64,000 bases of DNA. Source: Kiloniellaceae bacterium. Its GTDB lineage: Bacteria; Pseudomonadota; Alphaproteobacteria; Kiloniellales; J153. Shown in pieces: positions 11,604-22,578 of this stretch. The position numbers and the translations under genes were made by a program. The notes beneath the pieces are model-generated. The model did no database searches, was not told the origin of the DNA, and saw nothing but the letters and a program-made list of their open reading frames with translations. Where the stretch lies: contig JAJFGL010000011.1 in the NCBI GenBank assembly GCA_021776135.1, positions 26,845-90,844 on the forward strand. The letters run 5' to 3'. Within the stretch, counting starts at the first letter, position 1, and the number at the start of each line of letters is the position of its first letter.

Positions 11604-12662
11604 ATGAGATCGTCCTTGTCACGATGTGCCGGTGCGCTCGCCTTTGCCGGCTTGAGTGTCTTGTCTTTTCCCACCTTGGCGCAATCCTCGGACGAAGAGG
11701 CGGTTAGCCTTACCGGCGCGCAGGCGATGGAGCTTGAGACCGCCTTGGCGCGGCTCAATTTCGATCCCGGTAAGATCGACGGCGCCATCGATGAGCGGAC
11801 CCGCGCCGCGATTCGTCTGTATCAAGATTTCGCCGCGCTGCCCGCCGATGGCAAGGCGACCCCCGCGCTTCTGGCGGAAATCCTCTCCGTCGCCCAGTCT
11901 TTCGCCGAGATTCAAGCCACGCGCGCTTCCCAAGCGGCGCCCGCCACGGCCGCCGATACCGCGCCGGAGGCGCCGGAAGAAGCGCCGGAACCGCCCGGAC
12001 CGGCCGAAGCTGCCGAAGCGCCGGAACCGGCCAAGCTTGCCGAAGCGCCTAAAGAACCCGAAGCCGAGCCTCCTCTTGCCGAACAAACGGCGCCTAAACC
12101 CGCGCCGGCGCCCGAAGACCAAAGCCCGCCGGAAGAAAAGACGGCGGCGGGTTATAATATCGGCAGCGTGATAACGCGGCTCGCCAAGGCCGGTAAAAAA
12201 CCTGCCGAAAGCGCGGACCCGGCGCCAACAGGGGATCGGGCGGATGAGAAACAACTCGCGCGGGTTCCAGCGCCCGCACCCACGCCCGGAAAGCCGCTGG
12301 ACGGCTATGCCGCGTTTCGCGACGCTTACCTGGCGGCACAGGCCGGCGACCATGAATACGCCGCGCGGCGCTATGGCGACGCGATCCAATCGAAGACGCT
12401 GACCCTGGAGCATCTGGGCGATGCCCATTTCAACCGCGCCAACGCTCTCCATAATCTGGGGCGCTACGACAAATCGATCGCGGATTATGGGGCGACTATC
12501 GGCGCCAAGCCGCTTTTCGCCGGCGCCTACTACAACCGGGGCTTCGCCTACCGGGCCAAGGGCGAGCAGGCGCTGGCGATCGAAGATTTCCGCCGCGCCC
12601 GCGACCTGGGATTGCAACGCCTGGGCGTGCGCGCGCCCGACCGCATGCCGCCCATACGTTAA
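11604..12662 (+). CDS. Secreted peptidoglycan-binding and TPR protein
   Basis: Exported 352-aa protein. The signal peptide (LAFAGLSVLSFPTLAQS) is followed by a PG_binding_1-like repeat at about 35-95 (ALARLNFDPGKIDGAIDERT), a long Ala/Pro/Glu linker at about 105-225, and TPR-like helices at about 230-340 (HFNRANALHNLGRYDKSIADYGATI, AYYNRGFAYRAKGEQALAIEDF). It probably holds a periplasmic assembly near the wall; the partner is unknown. It lies 30 bases after the creatininase-family gene. Confidence 0.85.
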   Translation: MRSSLSRCAGALAFAGLSVLSFPTLAQSSDEEAVSLTGAQAMELETALARLNFDPGKIDGAIDERTRAAIRLYQDFAALPADGKATPALLAEILSVAQSFAEIQATRASQAAPATAADTAPEAPEEAPEPPGPAEAAEAPEPAKLAEAPKEPEAEPPLAEQTAPKPAPAPEDQSPPEEKTAAGYNIGSVITRLAKAGKKPAESADPAPTGDRADEKQLARVPAPAPTPGKPLDGYAAFRDAYLAAQAGDHEYAARRYGDAIQSKTLTLEHLGDAHFNRANALHNLGRYDKSIADYGATIGAKPLFAGAYYNRGFAYRAKGEQALAIEDFRRARDLGLQRLGVRAPDRMPPIR

Positions 12663-12706
12663 GCCGTCTAACTAAACAGGTATCCGCCGAAGGACGCCGC
12701 CTGCCC

Positions 12707-14380
12707 ATGCCCGAAGCCGACTACTTATTGCAAGTCATCGTCATACTCACGGCCGCGGTCGCCGGGGTCTTGGTTTCGCTTCGCTTGGGTCTCGGTTCCG
12801 TGCTCGGTTATCTCGTCGCCGGCATGGCGATCGGCCCAACCGGGCTCGGTTTGATCCACGATCTGGAAACTACCCGCGCCCTGGCGGAATTCGGGGTCGT
12901 GTTCTTGTTGTTCGCGGTCGGGCTGGAGTTGCCGCTGGAACGTATCAGGGTGATGTCCGCCAAGGTTTTCGGGCTTGGCATCGCCCAGGTGTTCGTGACC
13001 GCGGCGGCGATTGCCGCGCTCGCCGTTGCTTTCGGCGTGACGCTGGCGCCCGCTGTCGTGATCGGCGGCGGCTTGGCCCTGTCCTCGACCGCCATCGTTC
13101 TGCAATTATTATCGGAGCGCGGCGAACTGACCACGCGCTTCGGGCGCGCCGCCTTCGCGGTGCTTCTGGTGCAGGATCTGGCCGTCGCGCCCTTCCTGGT
13201 GGTCGTGGTCGCGCTTGGGGCGGCCGGCGGGTTCATACCCTCGGTGCTGTGGTTGGCCGGCCTGAAAATGATTGTCGCGGCGATTGCCTTGCTGGGGATC
13301 GGGCGGATCGTGCTGCGCCATGTGTTCTGGCCGGTCGCCGAGATGCGCAACCCGGACATCTTCGCCGCCTTGACCATACTGGTGGTGCTGGGCACCGCGT
13401 GGATATCGCAACTGGCCGGCATGTCCCTGGCGTTCGGGGCCTTTCTGGCCGGCATGATGCTGGCGGAGACAACCTACCGGCATCAGGTCGGCGCCGTTAT
13501 TCAGCCCTTTCGCGGACTCCTGCTCGGCCTGTTCTTCATCACCGTCGGGATGAGCATAGATTTCGCGCTAACCCGGCAACATGCCGGGCTCATCGTGGCG
13601 CTTCTGGCGGCCTTGCTATTGGGCAAGGCGGGCCTACTGGCGGGCCTGGGTTTGTTATCCGGCTTGACCCGGGCGCAAGCCCTGCGGCTTGGGCTCACCT
13701 TGGCCCAGGGCGGCGAGTTTGCCTTCGTGCTGCTGGGCGCCGCCATGGCCGGCGGCACGCTCGCGCCGGAGGTTGGGCAAGTGCTTCTCGTGGTCGTGGG
13801 TTTTTCGCTGATCGCCACGCCGTTCATGGCGCAATGGGGCGCGGCCCTGGCGGATCGCATGGAAGCCACCGAAGCGGAGGAAGCCGGCGAAGCGGCGATC
13901 GAAACCGAACACAGATCCGGTCATGTGGTCATCGCCGGCTTTGGCCGCGTTGGCGGCGCGGTCGCCGCCCGGCTACAGGCGGCCGGTATTTCGTTCGTGG
14001 CCGTCGATCTCAATCCCCATAGGATCGCCGAGGCCCGCGCCAGCGGCTATCCGGTTTATTACGGCGATATCTCCCGGCCCGAGATACTGGCCGCCTTGAA
14101 TGTCGAAACCGCGCGCGCCCTGGTCCTCACGGTCAACAAACCGGCGACGACGGCGCAATTGGTCGCTATGGTCAGCTATATCTTTCCGGACCTTCAGGTC
14201 TATGCCAGGGCGCAAGACGACGCGCACGCGAACGAGTTGCGAAAAATGGGCGCCCATATTGTCGTTCCCGAGTTGGTGGAGACCGGTTTCGCGCTCGCGG
14301 GATCCTTGATCGACGCCATGGGCGAAACAATTCCGGAGGTGGCGCCGGGCGAAACGCCGCTGCCGGGGCGGAGCGAATGA
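12707..14380 (+). CDS. Kef-type monovalent cation:proton antiporter (CPA2)
   Basis: Inner-membrane antiporter of the CPA2 family. Roughly the first 390 residues form about a dozen hydrophobic helices starting LLQVIVILTAAVAGVLV, with the typical GYLVAGMAIGP and FLLFAVGLEL segments. The C-terminal TrkA-N (RCK) domain begins HVVIAGFGRVGGAVAARL, a Rossmann fold that senses nucleotides or glutathione adducts in the KefB/KefC group. No TrkA-C domain is visible. The TGA overlaps the ATG of the next small membrane gene, suggesting the two work together. Confidence 0.9.
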   Translation: MPEADYLLQVIVILTAAVAGVLVSLRLGLGSVLGYLVAGMAIGPTGLGLIHDLETTRALAEFGVVFLLFAVGLELPLERIRVMSAKVFGLGIAQVFVTAAAIAALAVAFGVTLAPAVVIGGGLALSSTAIVLQLLSERGELTTRFGRAAFAVLLVQDLAVAPFLVVVVALGAAGGFIPSVLWLAGLKMIVAAIALLGIGRIVLRHVFWPVAEMRNPDIFAALTILVVLGTAWISQLAGMSLAFGAFLAGMMLAETTYRHQVGAVIQPFRGLLLGLFFITVGMSIDFALTRQHAGLIVALLAALLLGKAGLLAGLGLLSGLTRAQALRLGLTLAQGGEFAFVLLGAAMAGGTLAPEVGQVLLVVVGFSLIATPFMAQWGAALADRMEATEAEEAGEAAIETEHRSGHVVIAGFGRVGGAVAARLQAAGISFVAVDLNPHRIAEARASGYPVYYGDISRPEILAALNVETARALVLTVNKPATTAQLVAMVSYIFPDLQVYARAQDDAHANELRKMGAHIVVPELVETGFALAGSLIDAMGETIPEVAPGETPLPGRSE

Positions 14381-14763
14381 GCCTGGGTCACATGGGTGTC
14401 CTCTATAGTCTTCTGGTGCTGCTGGGGGTTAGTTTGCTGGCGCCGGGCCTGTCGGGGATGCTGCGCGTGAATATCGGCCGGACCTGGCTGGTCGCGGACA
14501 CGGCGGACGCCCGCTGCCATTTGCGCGGCCTGAACGCGACCATGGCGGCGGTCGGTATGCTGGCCCTATGGGCCTGTTGGGATCTCGAAAGCTCCCGTAT
14601 GCTGGTCATGGGCCTTGGCCTGGTGATGGTCATGGCGGTCTTGTCGCGGCTTTACTCGATCCTGGCCGACGGGGCGCCGGACGCCTTGGGCGCGGCCTAC
14701 ATGGGGATCGAAGCCATCCTGGGCGGGGTGTTTCTGTTCTGGCCCCCGCCACCGCCGTATTAG
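14377..14763 (+). CDS. Small four-helix membrane protein, DUF4345-like
   Basis: A 128-aa protein with four hydrophobic helices (for example [21 protein letters not shown] and [18 protein letters not shown]) and a Pro-rich end. The pattern resembles DUF4345 proteins, whose function is unknown. ATG overlaps the antiporter stop (ATGA), so translation is coupled. It might be an accessory subunit of the antiporter, but this is inferred from coupling only. Confidence 0.78.
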   Translation: MSLGHMGVLYSLLVLLGVSLLAPGLSGMLRVNIGRTWLVADTADARCHLRGLNATMAAVGMLALWACWDLESSRMLVMGLGLVMVMAVLSRLYSILADGAPDALGAAYMGIEAILGGVFLFWPPPPPY

Positions 14764-14783
14764 GATTATCGGGGACGAAGCGA

Positions 14784-15974
14784 ATGGATTGCGGAATGCT
14801 CGAACACCTAAAGGCCGAGACCGATACCTTGCGCGCCGCCGGGCTCTACAAGGCGGAACGCATCATCGCGTCGCCCCAAGACGCGGCGATCCGCCTAGCC
14901 GGCGGGCGCGAGGTGTTGAATTTTTGCGCCAACAATTACCTGGGACTTTCCAACCATCCGGCCTTGATCGCCGCCGCCAAGGCGGCCTTGGATAGCCACG
15001 GCTACGGCATGTCCTCGGTGCGCTTTATCTGCGGCACCCAGGATATTCACCGCGAACTGGAAGGCCGGTTATCGGCGTTCCTGGGGATGGAGACTGCGAT
15101 CCTTTACGGTTCCTGCTTCGACGCCAACACCGGCTTGTTCGAGACCCTGCTGGGTGAGAAGGACGCGATTATCAGCGACGCGCTGAATCACGCCAGCATT
15201 ATCGACGGCGTGCGCCTGTGCAAGGCGCGGCGCCTGCGCTACGCCAACAACGACATGGCCGAACTGGCGCGCCACTTGGAGGCGGCGCGCGATTGCCGCT
15301 TCAAGCTGATCGCCACCGACGGCGTGTTTTCCATGGATGGGATCGTCGCCAACTTACCCGCGATCTGCGACTTGGCGGAACAGCATGGCGCCATGGTCAT
15401 GGTTGACGATTCCCATGCCGTCGGCTTCCTGGGCGAAGGCGGGCGCGGCACCCCTGAATTATGTGGCGTCGAAGGCCGCATCGATATCCTCACGGGCACC
15501 CTGGGCAAGGCCTTGGGCGGCGCTTCGGGGGGCTACACCGCGGCCGCCTCGCCCATAGTCGACTGGCTGCGCCAACGCTCGCGGCCCTATCTTTTTTCCA
15601 ACAGCATCGCCCCGGTCATCGCGGAGACCACGCTCAAGGTACTCGATCTCTTGGAAGACGGCGGCGAGTTGCGCCGCCGCCTGGCCGAAAACAGCGAGCG
15701 TTTCCGCACTGGCATGAGCGCGCTGGGATTCACGCTTGCCGGCGGCGGCCACCCGATTATTCCGGTCATGCTGGGCGAGGCCAAGCTCGCGGCGGCCATG
15801 GCGGAGGCCTTGTTGGACGACGGCATCTATGTGGTCGGGTTTTCGTTTCCGGTGGTGCCCAAGGGACAGGCCCGCATCCGCACCCAGATGTCGGCGGCAC
15901 ACACGCCGGAGCAAATCGACCGCGCCCTGGCGGCTTTCGCCAAGGCCGGGCGCGCGCTCGGCGTGATTTCCTAG
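14784..15974 (+). CDS. kbl: Glycine C-acetyltransferase (2-amino-3-ketobutyrate CoA ligase)
   Basis: PLP enzyme that splits 2-amino-3-ketobutyrate with CoA into glycine and acetyl-CoA, the second step of threonine breakdown. The product is 396 aa from the ATG at 14784, which has GGGGA eight bases upstream; the ORF-track start at 14568 runs back into the previous gene. Conserved segments include [25 protein letters not shown], the [10 protein letters not shown] motif and the PLP lysine near 243 in [13 protein letters not shown]. tdh follows 13 bases later, giving the full two-step pathway. Confidence 0.97.
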   Translation: MDCGMLEHLKAETDTLRAAGLYKAERIIASPQDAAIRLAGGREVLNFCANNYLGLSNHPALIAAAKAALDSHGYGMSSVRFICGTQDIHRELEGRLSAFLGMETAILYGSCFDANTGLFETLLGEKDAIISDALNHASIIDGVRLCKARRLRYANNDMAELARHLEAARDCRFKLIATDGVFSMDGIVANLPAICDLAEQHGAMVMVDDSHAVGFLGEGGRGTPELCGVEGRIDILTGTLGKALGGASGGYTAAASPIVDWLRQRSRPYLFSNSIAPVIAETTLKVLDLLEDGGELRRRLAENSERFRTGMSALGFTLAGGGHPIIPVMLGEAKLAAAMAEALLDDGIYVVGFSFPVVPKGQARIRTQMSAAHTPEQIDRALAAFAKAGRALGVIS

Positions 15975-15987
15975 GGGGGGCATAGCC

Positions 15988-17013
15988 ATGAAAGCGCTGG
16001 TCAAGGCGAAACCGGAACCCGGTATCTGGATGGAGGACGTGCCGGTTCCGCGCATCGGCCACAACGATGTCCTGGTGAAGATCCACAAGACCGCCATCTG
16101 CGGCACCGATATTCACATCTATAACTGGGACGACTGGTCGCGTAAGACGATCCCCGTGCCCATGACCGTGGGTCACGAATTCGCCGGCGTCGTGGCCGAG
16201 ATCGGCAGCGAGGTTAAAGGCTTCACGGTCGGCGAGAGAGTTTCCGGCGAAGGCCATATCACCTGCGGCCATTGCCGGAACTGCCGCGCCGGCCGGCGCC
16301 ATCTGTGCCGCAATACGGTCGGGGTCGGCGTTAACCGGCCGGGCTGCTTCGCCGAATATTTATCTATTCCGGCGGTCAACGCCTTTCCCTTGCCGGACGA
16401 TATAAGCGACGAAACCGCCGCGATCCTCGATCCCCTGGGCAACGCGACCCACACGGCCTTGTCGTTCGATCTGGTCGGCGAGGACGTTCTGATTACCGGC
16501 GCCGGGCCCATCGGCATCATGGCCAGCGCCATCGCCCGCCATGTCGGCGCGCGCCATATCGTGGTCACCGACGTGAACGACTACCGCTTGAGCCTGGCAG
16601 CCAAGATGGGGGCGACGCGCGCCATCAACGTGACTGAGGCCAGTCTCGAAGAGACCATGGAAGACCTGGGCATGCGCGAGGGTTTCGACGTCGGCATGGA
16701 AATGTCCGGCAATCCTCAAGCCTTCCGCGATATGCTGGCGGCCATGAACCACGGCGGCCGGGTCGCGATCCTCGGCATCCCGCCCGAATCGGCGGCGATC
16801 GATTGGACCCAGGTGATCTTCAAGGGTTTGACCCTCAAGGGCGTCTATGGGCGTGAGATGTTCGAGACCTGGTACAAGATGACCACCATGCTGCAAAGCG
16901 GCCTGGATATCGCGCCGATCCTGACCCACCGCATGACGGTGGATGCCTTCCAGGACGGCTTCGACATCATGCGGTCCGGCCAGTCCGGCAAGGTGGTCTT
17001 GGACTGGGGATAG
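15988..17013 (+). CDS. tdh: L-threonine 3-dehydrogenase
   Basis: Zinc medium-chain dehydrogenase that oxidises L-threonine to 2-amino-3-ketobutyrate with NAD. The 341-aa length is normal. The catalytic zinc ligand is Cys38 in [15 protein letters not shown], a run typical of Tdh, and the structural zinc is bound by [15 protein letters not shown]. The NAD fold starts [11 protein letters not shown]. It is co-transcribed with kbl. Confidence 0.98.
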   Translation: MKALVKAKPEPGIWMEDVPVPRIGHNDVLVKIHKTAICGTDIHIYNWDDWSRKTIPVPMTVGHEFAGVVAEIGSEVKGFTVGERVSGEGHITCGHCRNCRAGRRHLCRNTVGVGVNRPGCFAEYLSIPAVNAFPLPDDISDETAAILDPLGNATHTALSFDLVGEDVLITGAGPIGIMASAIARHVGARHIVVTDVNDYRLSLAAKMGATRAINVTEASLEETMEDLGMREGFDVGMEMSGNPQAFRDMLAAMNHGGRVAILGIPPESAAIDWTQVIFKGLTLKGVYGREMFETWYKMTTMLQSGLDIAPILTHRMTVDAFQDGFDIMRSGQSGKVVLDWG

Positions 17014-17979
17014 CTACTTACCGTTGGAGACCGCGATGTCGCTCCCGAACAGACTGTAGGCGGCGCGCAGGTCGGGCAGGGCGCGCTCGACCGCGGCCTC
17101 GCCTTCGGCGATGACCTCGTCCGCCCGGTCGAATTCAAGCAGGCCGATGTGGCCCAGGCGCGGGGTGATGTGAACGTCCGGCGGCTCCCCCGCCAGGCGC
17201 GAGCGCGTGATGCGGTCCTGCACGATATTCAGGGACGAGACCATGACTCCGAAGAGGCTGGGGCTGCTGGGCTGGCGCTTGAACAGGCGGCGGCCGAGAC
17301 CGTTCAGCTTTGACCCTGGCGCCTTCGTGGGATTGTTCCGCAGTTCCTCCAAGAGATCGAAGCCGGCGGCGGTTTGGAAATCCGTGCCCGGCTGGCGGGC
17401 CTTGCCGATCAGGTCGCCGTTGAGGTTGACGCCGATGGTCATCTGCGCGCCCATGGCCCGGCAGGCCGAGACCGGCACCGGATTGACCAAGGCCCCATCG
17501 ACCAGCCAGCGGCCCTCCAAGCGGACCGGTTCGAAGATGCCGGGCAGGGAGAACGAGGTGCGGATTGCCTGCACCAGATCGCCCTTGCGCAGCCAAACTT
17601 CGTGTCCGGTCAAGAGGTCGGTGGCCATGGCCGCGTAGGGCCGGCCCAGGTTCTCTATTTTGAGCCCGCCCATGTGCTTTTCCATGGCGTCGACCAGGGC
17701 CTGACCGCGGATCATGCCGCCGCGCACGCGAAAATCGAGATAGGAAACGATCCGGACCTTGTTGAGCCCGCGCGCCCAATCCTCAAGGGCGTCCAGGTGC
17801 CCGGCCAGGTAAGACCCGCCGACCAGGGCGCCGATCGAGGTGCCGGCCACGACCTGGGGTATGAAGCCATAGCGCTCCAAGGCGCGCAGGACGCCCAAGT
17901 GCGCCCAACCGCGCGCCACGCCGCTGCCAAGGGCGAGGCCTATTTTGGGTTGCGCCGGCCTATCCAGGGAATCGGGCAT
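17014..17979 (-). CDS. Patatin-like phospholipase, RssA type
   Basis: Serine lipid acyl hydrolase of the bacterial RssA/patatin family, 321 aa. The oxyanion loop is GSGVARG at 18-24, the nucleophile is Ser48 in GTSIG, and Asp161 in VDGALVNP completes the Ser-Asp dyad. No signal peptide is visible, so it probably acts on the inner face of the membrane. The ORF-track start at 18132 would run past the divergent ggt start, so the ATG at 17979 was chosen, though it lacks a clear Shine-Dalgarno sequence. Confidence 0.88.
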   Translation of the reverse strand: MPDSLDRPAQPKIGLALGSGVARGWAHLGVLRALERYGFIPQVVAGTSIGALVGGSYLAGHLDALEDWARGLNKVRIVSYLDFRVRGGMIRGQALVDAMEKHMGGLKIENLGRPYAAMATDLLTGHEVWLRKGDLVQAIRTSFSLPGIFEPVRLEGRWLVDGALVNPVPVSACRAMGAQMTIGVNLNGDLIGKARQPGTDFQTAAGFDLLEELRNNPTKAPGSKLNGLGRRLFKRQPSSPSLFGVMVSSLNIVQDRITRSRLAGEPPDVHITPRLGHIGLLEFDRADEVIAEGEAAVERALPDLRAAYSLFGSDIAVSNGK

Positions 17980-18079
17980 GTTCAAGTCTGTGCCATGGCC
18001 ATTTAAGAATTCGTAAGCATGTGTTCTAGGGTGGCAAATCAGTCTAGAGTGGCGTTTCACCGCCCTAGAAGGAGATTTC

Positions 18080-19672
18080 ATGCGCAATTTAGAGCTTGCC
18101 GGCCGCTCGCCCGTCCATGGGGCCAAGGGCATGGCCGCGACCTCGCACCCCTTGGCGACCCTGGCGGCGGTCCAGATGCTTCAAAGCGGCGGCAACGCCA
18201 TGGACGCCGCCGTCGCCGCCTGCGCCGTGCAATGCGTGGTCGAGCCCGAATCGACCGGTATCGGCGGCGATTGCTTCGTTCTTTATGCGCCGGGGGGCGG
18301 TGGCGAGGTTTTGGCCTTCAACGGCTCCGGCCGGGCGCCCGCCGCCGCCACGGCGGCGCGGCTGCGCGGTCTTGGGGTCGAAAAGATCGAACGCCAGACG
18401 CCCCATGCGGTCACGGTCCCCGGCGCGATCGATGCTTGGTTTCAACTTCTCCGCGATCACGGGACCAGGGATTTGGGCGGTGTCCTGGGCCCGGCGATCG
18501 GCTATGCGAAAGACGGTTATCCGATCCATTCCAGGGTTCACACGGATTGGCGGGATTCAGCCGAAGTTCTAGGCGCGGATCCCACGGCCAGCCGGATATT
18601 CCTGCCCGGCGGCCAAGTGCCGGCGGTCGGCGCCCTGCACCGCCAGCCGGAGCTGGCCGCGACCTTGGAGCGCATAGCCCGCGAGGGACGGGACGGCTTC
18701 TACGCCGGCCCGGTGGCCCAAGACATCGTGAGCTATCTTAATGGCCTCGGCGGTTTGCACAGCCTGGAGGATTTCGCGGCGGCGGCTGGCGAGTATACGG
18801 CCCCGATCAAGACCGCGTATCGCGGCACCGATATCTACGAATGTCCACCCAACGGTCAGGGTCTTCTGGCCCTGGAAATGCTCAACATCCTATCCGACTT
18901 GCTGCCCGGCGTGCCTGGGCCTCTGGCGCCCGAGCGCCTGCATTTCGCCATCGAAGCGGCGCGCCTGGCCTACAGCGACCGCGACAGCCTCCTGGCCGAT
19001 CCGGCGCAGAGCGACGTACCGGTCGCCCGGCTGCTGTCCGCCGCTTACGCCGACAAGCAGCGCGCCCGCATCGATCCGGCGCGGGCCATGACGGACTTGC
19101 CGCCGGCGGTTTTGCCCGCCCATGGGGATACGGTTTATATCAGCGTCGTCGATAAGGACCGCAACGCGGTCAGCTTTATCAACTCCCTATTCAATTCCTT
19201 CGGCTCCGGTCTGGTCAGCCCCAAGTCCGGGGTAACGCTGCAAAATCGCGGCGAAAGTTTTGTCTTGGATCCGGACCATCCCAACTGCATCGCGCCCGGC
19301 AAGCGGCCCATGCACACCATTATTCCCGGCATGGCGGTCAAGGACGGCCGTGCGGTCATGCCCTTCGGGGTCATGGGCGGGCACTATCAGGCCATGGGCC
19401 ACGCTTGGTTCCTGGCTAACATGCTCGATTTCGGTTTGGACGTGCAGGAAGCCATCGATCTGCCGCGGCTATACGCCGGTGCCGAGGGGCCGGTGGAAGT
19501 GGAAAGCGGCGTTCCGGCGGCGGCGGTCGCGGCCTTGCAGGCTCTGGGCCATGAAACTATCGCACCGGACAAGCCCATCGGCGGCGCCCAGGCGATCTGG
19601 ATCGACCACGGCGAGGGCGTCCTTACCGGCGGCTCCGATCCGCGCAAGGACGGCTGCGCGCTCGGGTACTGA
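18080..19672 (+). CDS. Gamma-glutamyltransferase family protein
   Basis: Ntn-hydrolase that breaks or transfers gamma-glutamyl bonds, for example of glutathione, after self-cleavage into two chains. The 530-aa protein has the N-terminal GGNAMDAAVAAC and ESTGIGGDCF motifs. The expected cleavage and catalytic residue is Thr351 in GDTVYISVVDKD. No signal peptide is visible, although many family members are periplasmic, so a cytoplasmic or non-classical role is possible. It is preceded by AGAAGGAG and is divergent from the patatin gene. Confidence 0.88.
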   Translation: MRNLELAGRSPVHGAKGMAATSHPLATLAAVQMLQSGGNAMDAAVAACAVQCVVEPESTGIGGDCFVLYAPGGGGEVLAFNGSGRAPAAATAARLRGLGVEKIERQTPHAVTVPGAIDAWFQLLRDHGTRDLGGVLGPAIGYAKDGYPIHSRVHTDWRDSAEVLGADPTASRIFLPGGQVPAVGALHRQPELAATLERIAREGRDGFYAGPVAQDIVSYLNGLGGLHSLEDFAAAAGEYTAPIKTAYRGTDIYECPPNGQGLLALEMLNILSDLLPGVPGPLAPERLHFAIEAARLAYSDRDSLLADPAQSDVPVARLLSAAYADKQRARIDPARAMTDLPPAVLPAHGDTVYISVVDKDRNAVSFINSLFNSFGSGLVSPKSGVTLQNRGESFVLDPDHPNCIAPGKRPMHTIIPGMAVKDGRAVMPFGVMGGHYQAMGHAWFLANMLDFGLDVQEAIDLPRLYAGAEGPVEVESGVPAAAVAALQALGHETIAPDKPIGGAQAIWIDHGEGVLTGGSDPRKDGCALGY

Positions 19673-20104
19673 TCGGCCACCCCGGCATGAAAGAACAACC
19701 CCGCTGGTGCGGTTTCCGACGGGCCTTGTGGCATAAGCGCGAAAACGGGGTGGATCGGCGCCAGGACAAAGAGACCGCCCAGCAAGAGCAACAGGACCGC
19801 CAAGCCCAGGGTCGTTAGAACCGCCGCACCTGCGGACCGGCAAAAAGCGACTGTGCGCGGTGGGAAGATGCCGGTAAAGGCGAGGCCGTTGCGTTTCCGT
19901 GACATGAAATATGGATCCCCAAGATACTATTGAGTATGTAGCCCTTTCTTGTTTGATGCCGTGGCAAGGCGCGGGTGCGCTGCAAATGCGGCGATACCGG
20001 GAACAATTGCGGCAGTATCGCGGCGCAAACCGGCCTATCCTTGCGGCGCGCGATGGTCATTCTTGCTAGGAAGAGCAAGGATGTAACTTTAGGGTTCGGG
20101 CAAG
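19673..20104. other. 432-bp stretch without a convincing gene
   Basis: A minus-strand ORF starting at ATG 19905 encodes a plausible membrane helix (AVLTTLGLAVLLLLLGGLFVLAP), but it continues 286 bases antisense through ggt and its later part is low-complexity. It may be a small membrane protein that has lost its natural stop, or chance. No RNA gene or repeat was seen here. The part nearest 20104 must hold the promoter of the diheme protein. Confidence 0.4.
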
Positions 20105-20644
20105 ATGTTTAGATGTGGAACCACGTTTGGTTGGATTGCAGTATTGGGGTTGATCCTGGTGTCGTCGCAACCCTGGGCCGCGCCGAGCCTGGAGCGGCGC
20201 TCTTCCGCCCCCAGTTTTGCGGAGCCGCGCCACGGCTTGTTCCGCGAAAAATGTGGAGCCTGTCACGAGACAGCGCGTTCTCTCTTGCCCGCGCACTTGT
20301 CCGTGGCAGAGGGGGTATTGATTACGGCGAGCGACAACACCGACCTGCGAGAATTTTTACCTGGCCACTTCGGCGAGCCGGACCAGGAGGAAATTGACGC
20401 GATTTACGCTTCCTTGCTGAGGGTCGCCCAAGGTGGGGGCCGCTTCAAGGATCGTTGTGGCATTTGCCATGAGAGTGCTCGCGATGTCGCGCGTACATTC
20501 TTGATCCTGCGCGACGGGCGGCTCGTCGGGCGTTATTCTGGCCGCGACATCGAGGACTTCCTGCATCGCCATGGAACTGAGAGCCCGCAAGAGGTGGATT
20601 TTTTTAGATCCGTATTGGAGCGGCACTCGGCCGGTCGTCCCTAA
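20105..20644 (+). CDS. Secreted diheme c-type cytochrome
   Basis: Exported 179-aa protein with a signal peptide ending near WAAPS. Two haem sites are seen: CGACH at 50-54 and CGICH at 118-122. Both sit in similar frames (FREKCGACHETAR and FKDRCGICHESAR), pointing to internal duplication of a single-haem unit. The haems are widely spaced. No clear distal Met ligand was identified. No oxidoreductase partner is adjacent, and it lies 33 kb from the multihaem cluster. Confidence 0.85.
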   Translation: MFRCGTTFGWIAVLGLILVSSQPWAAPSLERRSSAPSFAEPRHGLFREKCGACHETARSLLPAHLSVAEGVLITASDNTDLREFLPGHFGEPDQEEIDAIYASLLRVAQGGGRFKDRCGICHESARDVARTFLILRDGRLVGRYSGRDIEDFLHRHGTESPQEVDFFRSVLERHSAGRP

Positions 20645-20735
20645 AGTTTTTCAGGCCTTGCCGGCGGGCCAAAGCCGTGTTGCCAGGACGGGTGTGCTTG
20701 ACTACCGTGCACCCATCTCCGGCCGTGCCCTTTAG

Positions 20736-21950
<1,215 letters not shown>

Positions 21951-21979
21951 GCCGGTCATGGCCCATCGAATGGGTTCCC

Positions 21980-22447
21980 ATGGCCGGAAAGCGCTCTAGA
22001 AAATACCTCTTACGGGCGCCGGGGGATGCCGCCGAATGGGCGGCCTATCACCGGATTCGCCGCACGGCCCTGTTCGAGCCCTACATACCGGAAGTCGTTT
22101 ACGACCCCGATCATCCCGATGAGCGCAAGGCGGGGAACCATCCTCTTGTTCTGATCGAGGGGGACACCGTTATCGGGACGATTCGTATCGACTTGTTCGA
22201 TGCCGTGCGCGCGGCGTTTCGTCTCGTTACCATCGACCGCGACTATCAGGGGCAGGGCCACGGCGCCGTACTCTTGAAAATGGCGGAAGACTTCGCGCGC
22301 GCCCAAGGACGAAGAAAAGTCGTCCTGCACGGCAATCCCGAGGCGGTCGAGTTTTACCTGAGCAACGGTTACCTCAAGGCCCGCTGGGAAGACGACGCGC
22401 CCTTCGACGGTGCGATCGACATGGCGAAGGATATAGCTGATTTTTGA
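21980..22447 (+). CDS. GNAT-family N-acetyltransferase
   Basis: Acetyl-CoA-dependent acyltransferase of 155 aa. The fold core is visible in GDTVIGTIRIDLF and the acetyl-CoA loop VTIDRDYQGQGHGAVLLK, followed by AVEFYLSNGYLKA. The ORF-track start (21680) lies inside aatA in another frame, so the ATG at 21980 was taken; it has no strong Shine-Dalgarno sequence. The substrate is unknown. Confidence 0.85.
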   Translation: MAGKRSRKYLLRAPGDAAEWAAYHRIRRTALFEPYIPEVVYDPDHPDERKAGNHPLVLIEGDTVIGTIRIDLFDAVRAAFRLVTIDRDYQGQGHGAVLLKMAEDFARAQGRRKVVLHGNPEAVEFYLSNGYLKARWEDDAPFDGAIDMAKDIADF

Positions 22448-22465
22448 AAAGAAAACTTACTGCAA

Positions 22466-22536
22466 CAATCCTTCGACAAGCTCAGGATGAGGACATTCGA
22501 TAACAAAACCCTCATCCTGAGCTTGTCGAAGGATTG
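22466..22536. repeat. 27-bp perfect inverted repeat, probable bidirectional terminator
   Basis: Arms 22466-22492 and 22510-22536 are perfect reverse complements containing CTTCGACAAGCTCAGGATGA, with a 17-bp loop. The element lies between the convergent GNAT and PhyH genes. The same core is familiar as a dispersed repeat in many bacterial genomes, which suggests a mobile hairpin used as a terminator. Confidence 0.75.
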
Positions 22537-22578
22537 GCGTTGCAAGGTCCGGTTTATCAGCAGCCTGTTGTCACTGCT

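Noticed and set aside
19387-19905. 172-aa minus-strand ORF with one hydrophobic helix
   Set aside because: About 286 bases run antisense through ggt and the second half is low-complexity; kept only as a note in the intergenic entry.
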